A DNA stretch of 9,772 bases from Methyloceanibacter sp. (GCA_025449615.1 JANWJA010000016.1:1-9772), one strand, 5' to 3'; positions 1 to 6,295 are shown, numbered from the stretch's first letter. Notes: generated from the sequence alone by a model not told the origin. Made by a program: numbers and translations.

Positions 1-1992
1 GCTCTCGTTATTGCCGGACTGTATTTCGGGCGCGAGGTTCTTCTGCCCCTCGCGCTCGCTATTTTATTGAGCTTTGTCCTCACCCCAATGCTGCTGTTGC
101 TGCGGCATCTCAAAGTGCCGCGAGTTCTCGGCGTGACAATCGTCGTCAGCTTCGCATTCGCCGTCATCTTGGGCCTGGGCTGGCTATTCTCGCAGCAAGC
201 CTCGCAGCTCGCCGAGAATTTTCCCATGTACAGAACTGCGATCGTCGAGAAGATCAGCGTGCTGCGGTCGTCGGCGGAGACTCTGCCCGGCTTAGAGATC
301 GCGAGCGACGCAGTGAAAGATCTGGGTCACGAACTTTCCAAACCTGCACCCAAGGTCGGTGTGTCTTCCGCGCCAAGCGCGGAACCGGGCGATGCTCAGA
401 AGCCTGTTCAGGTCGAGATCCACGACGCGAGCCCAGAAAGCTTCGCGCTGTTTCAAACGATCGCCGGCACAATCCTGTCGCCTCTTGCCACGGCAGGTAT
501 CGTTTTACTGTTCGTGATTTTCATTCTGCTTCAACGCGAGGAATTGCGGGATAGAGCCATTCGACTTCTCGCCGCTTCCGATTTGCAGCGTGCAACTTCC
601 GCGATGAACGACGCCGCAGAGCGTTTGAGCAAATACTTCCTCAGTCAGTTCTTCATTAATTCGGCTTACGGCGCCTTCATCGCGGCAGGCTTATGGCTGC
701 TTGGCGTACCAAGTCCGATCGTATGGGGCATTCTCGCAATGCTGATGCGGTTCGTCCCCTATATCGGGTCATTCATCGCAGCAGCACCGCCCCTGCTGCT
801 CGCGGCCGCTATCGAGCCGACTTGGTCGACCTTCCTGCTCACTGGCGCCCTCTATTTCGTCTCGGAGCTGACGATGGGTCAGGTCATCGAGCCCCTCGTC
901 TATGGACATGGCACCGGACTCTCACCGATCGCGGTCGTTATCTCCGCGGTGTTCTGGACCTGGCTATGGGGACCGCTTGGCCTCCTGCTTGCGATGCCGC
1001 TTACGGTTTGTCTTGTGGTGCTTGGCCGGCACATCGAGGGACTAAATTTCTTTCAGCTTCTGCTGGGAGATGAGCCGGCGCTGACCCAGGAGCAGGCCTT
1101 CTACCAACGGGCCTTGTCCGGGGACTCTGCTGAAATCACCTACGAGGCGGAGCTCGCGCTCAAGGACGAGCCATTATCAGCCTATCTGGACGACGTTGCG
1201 ATGAAGAGCCTCCAACTCGCAGAACGAGATCTGGAGCGGGGCATCCTGGACGCCGAGAGCATAGAGCGTATCCGGATGGCGGTGAAAGAGCTGATGGAGA
1301 ATCTCTCCGAGTTCGAGCCGCGGCGCTGGTTCGGAAAGGTCGCTCCGGAAAAGACAAAGGATCATGACATCGCGCAAACGGGCTTGGCCTCTCTCACAGC
1401 GATGGATGAGGAAAAGGACGATGCGCTGGCGGCGATAGATCCGGCAGAACTGGCACCCGGGTGGCGGGACGAAGATGCGATCCTTTGTATAGGCGCCAGG
1501 AATTCGCTCGACGATACGGCATCGACGGTGCTCGCGGGCCTACTCCAAAAACACGGCCTCAGGGCGCGAGCGCTCGACCACGAAGGTATTTCCGAAGGAG
1601 GCCTCACCTCCCTGGAAAGCAAGGTTAAACTGGTCTGTCTCTCTTATATGGGTCTTGGCGTGACCACCGCCCATGTCCGCTACCTAATTCGGCGGCTACG
1701 GCGCATTCTACCTAACGCCAAGATCGTGGTTGGTTACTGGGGTGAAAACCCAACCGCGGCGTTGAAAGGCCTGCAAGCAAACACGGAGGCAGATGCCTAC
1801 GCAACGTCACTGCACCAAGCAACTGAGATCATCATCGACGCTGCCATTGCTTCTCCTGCGAAAGCCGACGCAGAGGGCGCTCCGCCTATTGAAAGGGATG
1901 TCGTTCCGGAGGCCATCTCGGTCGCTCTCGCCAAACGCACACCGGATGCGCCACGGCCCCGCGCACGCAAGCCATCGGCACAGCGCGCCTAG
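1..1992 (+). CDS. AI-2E family transporter with long cytosolic C-terminal extension (5' partial)
   Basis: This is an AI-2E/YdiK-type membrane permease whose start lies before the window. The frame is open from base 1, and the first residues (ALVIAGLYFGREVLLPLALA) already form the first membrane segment, so the TTG at 67 is not the true start. About 663 residues are visible. Residues 1-60 hold two membrane segments, about 60-155 the usual extracytoplasmic loop, and about 155-340 the remaining hydrophobic segments, including the family-typical stretch RFVPYIGSFIAAAPPLLLAA. After LGRHIEGLNFF (about residue 341) the protein continues for more than 300 soluble residues. These comprise an acidic, probably helical region (about 345-490), then an alternating beta/alpha segment (about 493-613) that looks Rossmann- or B12-binding-like, then a basic Pro/Ala/Arg tail. 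Family members are typically about 350 residues, so the tail is an added module. The transported substrate is unknown; the family name does not prove autoinducer export. No terminator is visible before the next gene. Confidence 0.88.
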   Translation, partial: ALVIAGLYFGREVLLPLALAILLSFVLTPMLLLLRHLKVPRVLGVTIVVSFAFAVILGLGWLFSQQASQLAENFPMYRTAIVEKISVLRSSAETLPGLEIASDAVKDLGHELSKPAPKVGVSSAPSAEPGDAQKPVQVEIHDASPESFALFQTIAGTILSPLATAGIVLLFVIFILLQREELRDRAIRLLAASDLQRATSAMNDAAERLSKYFLSQFFINSAYGAFIAAGLWLLGVPSPIVWGILAMLMRFVPYIGSFIAAAPPLLLAAAIEPTWSTFLLTGALYFVSELTMGQVIEPLVYGHGTGLSPIAVVISAVFWTWLWGPLGLLLAMPLTVCLVVLGRHIEGLNFFQLLLGDEPALTQEQAFYQRALSGDSAEITYEAELALKDEPLSAYLDDVAMKSLQLAERDLERGILDAESIERIRMAVKELMENLSEFEPRRWFGKVAPEKTKDHDIAQTGLASLTAMDEEKDDALAAIDPAELAPGWRDEDAILCIGARNSLDDTASTVLAGLLQKHGLRARALDHEGISEGGLTSLESKVKLVCLSYMGLGVTTAHVRYLIRRLRRILPNAKIVVGYWGENPTAALKGLQANTEADAYATSLHQATEIIIDAAIASPAKADAEGAPPIERDVVPEAISVALAKRTPDAPRPRARKPSAQRA

Positions 1993-2003
1993 CCATGGGA
2001 AAC

Positions 2004-2028
2004 GGAACTAAAACTTCAGGAGCACGTT
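2004..2028 (+). promoter_or_regulatory. EcfG-type promoter upstream of the DUF883-holin-YihY operon
   Basis: A -35 box GGAAC at 2004-2008 and a -10 box CGTT at 2025-2028 are separated by exactly 16 bases, matching the established EcfG/SigT consensus GGAAC-N16/17-CGTT. Initiation would fall near 2035, leaving a leader of about 40 nt before the ATG at 2074. The site is intergenic, 12 bases after the permease stop codon. The ecfG gene in the same window supports the assignment. Not tested experimentally here. Confidence 0.8.
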
Positions 2029-2073
2029 CATCTCTCGACACGCATGTCTCCGCCAACCCCAAGGAATTAAACC

Positions 2074-2355
2074 ATGTCTCCCAACGATAGCGATGTCCGT
2101 TCGACCACCGCAAAAAGAACCCACGGCGGTGCCGACGTTCAAGACGTTACCGCCGAGCTGGATGCCATTCGGGCAGATATTCAGAACCTAACGTCCACTC
2201 TTGGCCGCTTCGCGAACAAGCAGTTCGGCTACGCGCAGGGCCGTGCCTTCGAGACGGCTCGCGAAGCCGAGGAGTCCATCCGCCAAAATCCATTGTCCGC
2301 GGTAGCTATTGCCGCCGGCGTCGGCTTCGTCTTTGGTGTCTTCTCACGTCGATAA
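2074..2355 (+). CDS. DUF883 (ElaB/YqjD/YgaM-like) membrane-anchored protein
   Basis: The 93-residue protein has a polar N-terminus (about 1-22) and an amphipathic, probably coiled-coil helix (about 23-70, VQDVTAELDAIRADIQNLTS). It ends in one glycine-rich membrane segment (about 73-90) and the terminal residues SRR. This matches the DUF883 family, whose E. coli members YqjD, ElaB and YgaM are C-terminally anchored inner-membrane proteins induced in stationary phase; YqjD has been linked to ribosome binding. The ATG is preceded by AAGGA at 2061-2065. The gene is first in an apparent operon, 11 bases before the holin-like gene, and lies behind a perfect EcfG promoter, so general-stress induction is likely. 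Its molecular role here is unknown. Confidence 0.8.
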   Translation: MSPNDSDVRSTTAKRTHGGADVQDVTAELDAIRADIQNLTSTLGRFANKQFGYAQGRAFETAREAEESIRQNPLSAVAIAAGVGFVFGVFSRR

Positions 2356-2366
2356 GCGAGGCCTCA

Positions 2367-2798
2367 ATGCTCCGGGGATTGCTCGGTCTACTCTCCACCG
2401 CACAGCTTGGTGCTCGCCTGAAGATTTCCGCCGAGCGCCTGTTCCGTCAGGCAGCCATCCTCTCGGTTGCCGCCATCGTCTTCATCGCAGCATTAGTGTT
2501 CGGTTTGATCGCCGCATATCAAGGGCTGGTGTTCAGCTTTGGCTTCAGCGAGCTGGAGGCGGCAGGCATCATGGCTCTTATATTGCTGCTGTTGTCGATC
2601 TTGGTATCGGCGATGGTACCCCTGATGAATTCGCCTCCGAGACGGAGCGCCGTCGTCGCGCAAAGACGAGAGGTAGAATATGTGACCCAGGGCCTTGGCT
2701 ATGTCGACCAAAGCGTCGGGGCGGTGATGCAACAAATGGGTCCGCTGCCCCTGCTCGGCATAGCCTTTGTCGCCGGACTGCTCGCGAGCCGAAGGTAG
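2367..2798 (+). CDS. Phage-holin-superfamily / YqjE-like membrane protein
   Basis: The 143-residue protein has an amphipathic N-terminus, two strong membrane helices (about 30-53 and 64-88), a basic cytosolic stretch (PRRSAVVAQRREVEYV), and a weaker hydrophobic C-terminus ending LLASRR. This arrangement fits the YqjE/DUF1469 'phage holin' superfamily, which in bacteria commonly sits beside a YqjD/DUF883 gene, as it does here. The holin label reflects fold similarity; no endolysin or phage gene is nearby, so a lysis role is not supported. The ATG at 2367 follows a GCGAGG sequence just after the upstream stop codon. The stop is 3 bases before the next gene, indicating an operon. Likely part of a stress-induced envelope unit; the function is not established. 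Confidence 0.75.
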   Translation: MLRGLLGLLSTAQLGARLKISAERLFRQAAILSVAAIVFIAALVFGLIAAYQGLVFSFGFSELEAAGIMALILLLLSILVSAMVPLMNSPPRRSAVVAQRREVEYVTQGLGYVDQSVGAVMQQMGPLPLLGIAFVAGLLASRR

Positions 2799-2801
2799 TC
2801 C

Positions 2802-3812
2802 TTGCCCCGGAACGATCTCCCCGTTGAGAGTGCTCGTTCAGACCCATACGGTCGTGACGCGACCGACCCTTTCCTGATACCGGCCCGAGGGTGGCGGCAA
2901 GTCTGCGAGCGTGTGATCTTTAAGAACTCGCGCGACAATTTTTCGGTCGTGGCGGCGGGATGCGCCTTTTTTGCACTGTTTGCTGTCTTTCCGGCGCTGT
3001 CAGCTCTCATCTCGCTTTATGCGCTGACGGCGAGTCCCGCGCATATCGAGAAGAACTTCGAGGGCCTCGCGCTCGTTCTCCCGCCGGAAGCTTACGACGT
3101 CTTCATCACGCAAATTGCCCGCCTTGCGGAAGCACCGGGCCAGACGCTGGGATGGAGTCTGCTGCTTAGTCTTATAATTGCATTTTGGTCCGCAAATTCC
3201 GGCGCACAGGCGATGCTGACGGCCCTGAACATGGCCTATGCCGAAGTCGAGCGGCGCAGCCTCATCGAGTACTACGCCAACGCATTTGCCTTTACCCTCG
3301 CCGGCATCTTCGGTGGGCTGGTGGTGCTCCTTGCCATCATAAATGCTCCAATCTTTTTTGCGTTTGCCGGAGTTTCGAGCGCTTATGAATCGGTAGTCGG
3401 CATCGTTCGCTGGCCACTGCTTGCGGTGCTTATTCTTGTACTGCTCGCATTTCTTTATCGCTTCGGTCCTTGTCGTCAAAATGCAAAGTGGCGCTGGGTC
3501 AGCGTCGGCTCGCTATTTGCAACCGTCGTTTGGTTGGCAGCGTCTTTCGCCTTCTCATTCTACGTCTCCCACTTCGGCCATTACGACAAGACTTACGGAT
3601 CTTTGGGCGCCGTGATCGTTCTCCTATTTTGGCTCTATCTCTCCTTTTACATCGTGCTGGTGGGCGCTGAAATTAACGCTGAGCTCGAGCTGCAGACGGC
3701 TAAAGACACAACGACCGGAGCGCCGAAACCACTGGGGCGGCGCGGCGCATTTGTGGCCGATCATGTGGCTGGCGGCCCTCGCAATTCAGTCGTAACGCGA
3801 AAGGACGGTTGA
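2802..3812 (+). CDS. YihY/BrkB family inner-membrane protein
   Basis: The 336-residue polytopic protein has the features of the YihY/virulence factor BrkB family. These are the N-terminal segment DNFSVVAAGCAFFALFAVFP (about 45-64), FWSANSGAQAMLTALNMAY (about 128-146), and the C-terminal signature YGSLGAVIVLLFWLYLSFY (about 265-283) followed by LVGAEINAELE. About six membrane helices are visible, with a soluble tail of about 40 residues. The family was once annotated as 'ribonuclease BN', which was an error; its true role is unsettled. The proposed start is TTG at 2802: GAAGG at 2791-2795 is suitably placed, the upstream stop is only 3 bases away, and no in-frame ATG fits better. It is the third gene of the EcfG-preceded membrane operon. 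Confidence 0.85.
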   Translation: MPRNDLPVESARSDPYGRDATDPFLIPARGWRQVCERVIFKNSRDNFSVVAAGCAFFALFAVFPALSALISLYALTASPAHIEKNFEGLALVLPPEAYDVFITQIARLAEAPGQTLGWSLLLSLIIAFWSANSGAQAMLTALNMAYAEVERRSLIEYYANAFAFTLAGIFGGLVVLLAIINAPIFFAFAGVSSAYESVVGIVRWPLLAVLILVLLAFLYRFGPCRQNAKWRWVSVGSLFATVVWLAASFAFSFYVSHFGHYDKTYGSLGAVIVLLFWLYLSFYIVLVGAEINAELELQTAKDTTTGAPKPLGRRGAFVADHVAGGPRNSVVTRKDG

Positions 3813-3820
3813 TCCACGAC

Positions 3821-3846
3821 GGAACCCGGACCGGTCGTCAGAGGTT
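3821..3846 (+). promoter_or_regulatory. EcfG-type promoter upstream of csbD-like gene
   Basis: A perfect -35 box GGAAC at 3821-3825 is followed by a 17-base spacer and GGTT at 3843-3846, one mismatch from CGTT. The site begins 9 bases after the YihY stop, in the 99-base gap before the CsbD gene. Initiation near 3853 would give a leader of about 60 nt. CsbD-family genes are typical general-stress targets, which supports the call. Confidence 0.7.
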
Positions 3847-3911
3847 TAATATCGTGTGGAAACTCACGGCCCCATTGTCTTGGGCGCCCCTCAGCAACAG
3901 GAGTTGAGCAA

Positions 3912-4109
3912 ATGAATTGGGATCGTATCGAAGGTAACTGGAAACAGTTCAGCGGCAAGGTTCAGCAGCAGTGGGGCAAGCTCACTGACGATGACTTGAA
4001 GCAGGTCGAAGGCCGCCGCGTGCAACTCGTCGGCAAAATCCAGGAGCGTTATGGGGTTGCCAGAGACGAGGCCGAAAAGCAGGTCGATGGTTGGCTGAAC
4101 AATATGTGA
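3912..4109 (+). CDS. CsbD family stress protein
   Basis: This 65-residue hydrophilic protein has the family pattern NWDRIEGNWKQFSGKVQQQW near its start, then KLTDDDL, EGRRVQLVGKIQERYG and an acidic/basic C-terminus. CsbD-like proteins are small, helical and abundant, and are induced in the general stress response (SigB in Bacillus, EcfG in many alphaproteobacteria). Their biochemical function is unknown. AGGAG at 3899-3903 lies 8 bases before the ATG. The gene appears monocistronic: it has its own EcfG-type promoter and is followed by a strong hairpin before the convergent phyR. Confidence 0.9.
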   Translation: MNWDRIEGNWKQFSGKVQQQWGKLTDDDLKQVEGRRVQLVGKIQERYGVARDEAEKQVDGWLNNM

Positions 4110-4120
4110 CGACGCATTTC

Positions 4121-4160
4121 GGGGCGGCGTTATCGGAGACCAATCCCGCAACGCCGCCCC
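4121..4160. terminator. Hairpin between convergent csbD and phyR genes, possible bidirectional terminator
   Basis: GGGGCGGCGTT at 4121-4131 and AACGCCGCCCC at 4150-4160 form a perfect 11-bp GC-rich stem with an 18-base loop. It lies 11 bases after the csbD stop and 48 bases beyond the phyR stop, in the right place to end both transcripts. Neither side carries a good T-tract (TTCAAT on the + side), so intrinsic termination is uncertain. It may instead act as an RNA-stabilising 3' end or with Rho. Confidence 0.55.
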
Positions 4161-4208
4161 TTCAATAGAACCTCACTTAGATAGTGTCGCTGAACGCCGG
4201 AGTTTTCG

Positions 4209-5012
4209 TTAGGCGCTCAGCTTGGTGCGCGGCTGAGCGCGCCGATCAAAGAACAGCGCTTGGCTGATAATCGCCTTCACCGTTTCAGGCTGGTATGGTT
4301 TGGTGATGAGGAAGGCAGGCTCGGGCCGCGCGCCGGTCAACAGCCGATCTGGATAGGCGGTGATGAAGATCACCGGAACGGAAAACGCCTGCAGCATCTG
4401 ATTCACGGCATCAAGCCCAGAGCTGCCATCGGCGAGTTGGATATCGGCAAGCACCAAACCTGGCGTCTCGCGCTGCGAAGCCCTCACGGCATCGGCGTGA
4501 GTGCGTGCGACGGCGATGACGTCGTGACCGAGTCCTTCGACGATGCCCTCCAGGTCCAGTGCGATCATCGGTTCGTCTTCGATAATGAGAACGCGTGTCG
4601 CCATCTGCTTGGAAATTTCAAGACCTGCAGATTCAACAAGCTCGCTCACCGTGTCTTCGTCCAGGTTGAGAATTGATGCCGTCTCGCTAAGGCTAAAGCC
4701 CTCGACGGTCCGAAGCAAAAATGCCTGCCTGGGAAGCGGCGTAATTGCTTCAAGCCGCCGGTCGGCAACAGTCGAATTGGCGTCGCGCGTCTCCGGCTGA
4801 AGATTGATCTCCATCGAGTTGAACAGCGCGGCGAAGGTTTTATATAGGGCGACTTTGGGGTCGAGGTCGGTGGAGAACTGCGAAGGCTCTTCGATCAAGA
4901 CCTCCAGCGCCGCCGCAACGTATGAATCCCCGGCAACTTGGGTGCCGGCCACGGCGCGCGCGAAACGACGCAAGTAAGGCAGAAGGGGCGCGATCTTTTT
5001 AGATATGCTCAT
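4209..5012 (-). CDS. phyR: General stress response regulator PhyR (sigma-like domain plus receiver)
   Basis: PhyR is the anti-anti-sigma switch of the alphaproteobacterial general stress response. When its receiver is phosphorylated, the N-terminal sigma-like domain binds NepR and releases EcfG. The 267-residue protein has the expected layout. The degenerate ECF-like domain spans about 1-135 (IAPLLPYLRRFARAVAGTQ; region-4-like LPRQAFLLRTVEGFSLSETA). The receiver spans about 139-252. Its key residues are present: acidic pair E145/D146 in IIEDEP, phospho-acceptor D190 in LVLADIQLADG, T218 in FITAYP and K238 in ITKPY. The ATG at 5012 fits the conserved N-terminus, with AGGGAG about 12 bases upstream. 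It is transcribed divergently from nepR-ecfG, the classical arrangement, with its own EcfG promoter, implying positive feedback. Confidence 0.96.
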   Translation of the reverse strand: MSISKKIAPLLPYLRRFARAVAGTQVAGDSYVAAALEVLIEEPSQFSTDLDPKVALYKTFAALFNSMEINLQPETRDANSTVADRRLEAITPLPRQAFLLRTVEGFSLSETASILNLDEDTVSELVESAGLEISKQMATRVLIIEDEPMIALDLEGIVEGLGHDVIAVARTHADAVRASQRETPGLVLADIQLADGSSGLDAVNQMLQAFSVPVIFITAYPDRLLTGARPEPAFLITKPYQPETVKAIISQALFFDRRAQPRTKLSA

Positions 5013-5068
5013 ATATTAGGTGATCTCCCTGAAATCGCTGCTAAAAACCACGCAGACTGCTTGCGACT

Positions 5069-5093
5069 AACGTCCTCGCGGCGGTTTTGTTCC
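5069..5093 (-). promoter_or_regulatory. EcfG-type promoter for phyR
   Basis: On the minus strand, GGAAC (5093-5089) is followed after exactly 16 bases by CGTT (5072-5069), a perfect EcfG consensus. Initiation near 5062 would leave about 50 nt before the phyR ATG. The -35 box lies only 7 bp from the -35 box of the divergent nepR promoter. Confidence 0.8.
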
Positions 5094-5100
5094 CATGCCG

Positions 5101-5125
5101 GGAACCTTTTGTTTCTTCATGTGTT
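5101..5125 (+). promoter_or_regulatory. EcfG-type promoter for nepR-ecfG
   Basis: GGAAC at 5101-5105 is followed after 16 bases by TGTT at 5122-5125 (equivalently GTT after 17 bases), one mismatch from CGTT. Initiation near 5132 gives a leader of about 48 nt before the nepR GTG. Autoregulation of nepR-ecfG by its own sigma factor is established in several alphaproteobacteria and is inferred here from the sequence. Confidence 0.75.
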
Positions 5126-5179
5126 TATACACTCGCTGTCTATCAGAGTCATCGCAAGACGGCGCGAAAGAGGAATTCT

Positions 5180-5410
5180 GTGAACGAGAAAAACGACCTG
5201 AAGCGTCCGAAATCAAAGGCAAAAACCAGGACGCAATCGGAGGAATCCAGCCAGGGAAAGCGTCCCAGGGGCCAACAAGGGCTTTCACCAGCCTTGCAGG
5301 ACCATATCGGTCGTCAGCTTCGCGCCATGTTTGATGACGTCGCGCAAGAGCCCGTGCCAGCCCGCTTCCTGCAATTGCTCAAAGACCTCGAGCAAAGCGG
5401 AGACAAATAG
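5180..5410 (+). CDS. nepR: Anti-sigma factor NepR
   Basis: This 76-residue protein binds and inhibits EcfG in unstressed cells and is sequestered by phosphorylated PhyR under stress. The N-terminal ~34 residues are basic, polar and probably disordered. The conserved NepR core is about 40-70: IGRQLRAMFDDVAQEPVPAR (43-62) followed by FLQLLKDLEQ. The proposed start is GTG at 5180 because GAGGA at 5170-5174 is well placed and the leader then begins downstream of the EcfG promoter. A longer in-frame start at 5087 would lie inside the promoter and is rejected. Its TAG shares one base with the ecfG GTG (TAGTG), so the two are probably translationally coupled. Confidence 0.94.
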   Translation: MNEKNDLKRPKSKAKTRTQSEESSQGKRPRGQQGLSPALQDHIGRQLRAMFDDVAQEPVPARFLQLLKDLEQSGDK

Positions 5411-5928
5411 TGCCGCCCAAGGTATCGGCGAACTTTCGCGACTCTCTCATTAAAGAGATGGCGAGCTTGCGCGCCTTCGCCATATCTCTTTGCGGCGACA
5501 GGGAACGTGCCGACGACCTGGTCCAGGAGACGCTGTTTAAGGCCTGGAGCCATTTCGACTCCTTCCAGGAAGGCACCAACCTGAAGGCCTGGCTATTCAC
5601 GATCCTGCGCAACACCTACTTCTCCGAACGCCGCAAGCGGAAACGGGAGGTCGAGGATGCGGATGGCAAATACGCCGACCGCCTCGTAGCCCCGCCAGAA
5701 CAGCACGGCCATATGGACATGCAGGATTTCTTGAAAGCCCTGTCCTCTCTCCCCGACGATCAACGCGAGGCTCTGGTCCTGATCGGCGCGGCCGGTTTCT
5801 CTTACGAGGAAGCGGCCGAGATCAGCGGGTGCGCCGTGGGTACCATCAAGAGCCGGGTTAATCGCGCGCGCAATCGCTTGGGAGACATGCTGAACCTTGT
5901 CACCGAGTTCGAAAATGTCGATGCCTAA
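5410..5928 (+). CDS. ecfG: General stress ECF sigma factor EcfG
   Basis: EcfG is the effector sigma factor of the general stress response; it directs RNA polymerase to GGAAC/CGTT promoters. The 172-residue protein has sigma region 2 at about 15-80 (RADDLVQETLFKAW for region 2.1/2.2; NLKAWLFTILRNTYFSERRK for 2.3/2.4). A short linker is followed by region 4 at about 113-157 (SLPDDQREALVLIGAAGFSY, then a helix-turn-helix around GCAVGTIKSRVNRAR). There is no extra C-terminal domain, as expected for ECF15/EcfG. The start is GTG at 5410, overlapping the nepR stop, with GGAG at 5399-5402. Synteny with nepR and divergent phyR makes the assignment firm. The stop codon (TAA) overlaps an ATG at 5928 that probably is not used. 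Confidence 0.95.
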   Translation: MPPKVSANFRDSLIKEMASLRAFAISLCGDRERADDLVQETLFKAWSHFDSFQEGTNLKAWLFTILRNTYFSERRKRKREVEDADGKYADRLVAPPEQHGHMDMQDFLKALSSLPDDQREALVLIGAAGFSYEEAAEISGCAVGTIKSRVNRARNRLGDMLNLVTEFENVDA

Positions 5929-5959
5929 TGTTGCGGATTCCGATCACCGAAGCCCTTGT

Positions 5960-5984
5960 GAAACCTTCCGTTTCTGGCGGCGTT
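5960..5984 (+). promoter_or_regulatory. Possible degenerate ECF/EcfG promoter upstream of small hydrophobic protein gene
   Basis: GAAAC at 5960-5964, one mismatch from GGAAC, is followed after exactly 16 bases by a perfect CGTT at 5981-5984. Initiation near 5991 would leave about 45 nt to the ATG at 6036, the same geometry as the other EcfG promoters here. The -35 mismatch makes it tentative; it could be chance or belong to another ECF sigma factor. Confidence 0.38.
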
Positions 5985-6035
5985 CACTCTCCAGATGACG
6001 ATGTTGCGAGGTGCCAACAGAAAAGGAGAACGGAC

Positions 6036-6185
6036 ATGTTCCCGAGTGTTACGCCAACCGAAGCCCGTCAAGGCACTGGCCCGCGAGCAATGTTGTGGGT
6101 TCTCGTCGCTTCTCTAATTCTCGCCGGGTGCGCGGGTCTCGCCATGGGCATCGGATGGATCCGCCTGCCGTGGACAGGAGCATGA
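6036..6185 (+). CDS. Small hydrophobic protein (49 aa), single-pass or lipobox-bearing
   Basis: I do not recognise a family. The 49-residue product has a polar N-terminus of about 18 residues with one basic residue just before a hydrophobic stretch (MLWVLVASLILAGCAGLAMG, 19-38), and a short tail GWIRLPWTGA. The stretch could be a single transmembrane helix. It also contains LAGC (29-32), which fits a lipobox, but cleavage there would leave only 18 residues. The start at 6036 is supported by a strong AAGGAG at 6023-6028. The same frame is open back to an ATG at 5928 that overlaps the ecfG stop (TAATG), but that start has no comparable binding site. The gene lies between ecfG and the histidine kinase, 110 bases before the latter, and may be stress-induced or co-transcribed with either. 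Confidence 0.6.
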   Translation: MFPSVTPTEARQGTGPRAMLWVLVASLILAGCAGLAMGIGWIRLPWTGA

Positions 6186-6295
6186 CCGCTGCACGCGTTG
6201 GAGGCTTCGATTTTCAATATGGTGCGAGGAGGCCTGACGACGTAGATCATGCCTGCCATAACCAACTAAGCAACAGCGACAAGGGCGCCCCCGCA

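Noticed and set aside
381..408. GGAAC followed by TGTT inside the permease gene
   Set aside because: The spacer is 19 bases, too long for EcfG, and the site is inside coding sequence.
2367..2798. Prophage remnant suggested by the holin-like protein
   Set aside because: There is no endolysin, integrase or structural gene nearby; the YqjE-type pairing with DUF883 and the EcfG promoter explain it as a cellular stress gene.
2309..2827. 172-codon + strand frame overlapping the holin-like gene
   Set aside because: Arg/Ser/Pro-rich composition typical of an out-of-frame reading; the holin-like frame has clear membrane helices and operon spacing.
3000..3479. 159-codon minus-strand frame opposite the YihY gene
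   Set aside because: It is the reverse shadow of a well-supported YihY coding sequence and has no binding site or recognisable features.
5928..6035. In-frame ATG at 5928 overlapping the ecfG stop (TAATG) as the start of the small protein
   Set aside because: It would add 36 polar residues with no suitable ribosome binding site, whereas AAGGAG at 6023-6028 clearly points to the ATG at 6036. It is kept only as an alternative.
6011..6295. Longer histidine kinase starting at GTG 6011, or at ATG 6182
   Set aside because: The added residues look like antisense/offset translation of the small gene and have no receiver character; the receiver begins right after the ATG at 6296. The ATGA overlap at 6182 was considered, but its AGGAG lies only 1 base from that ATG, too close.
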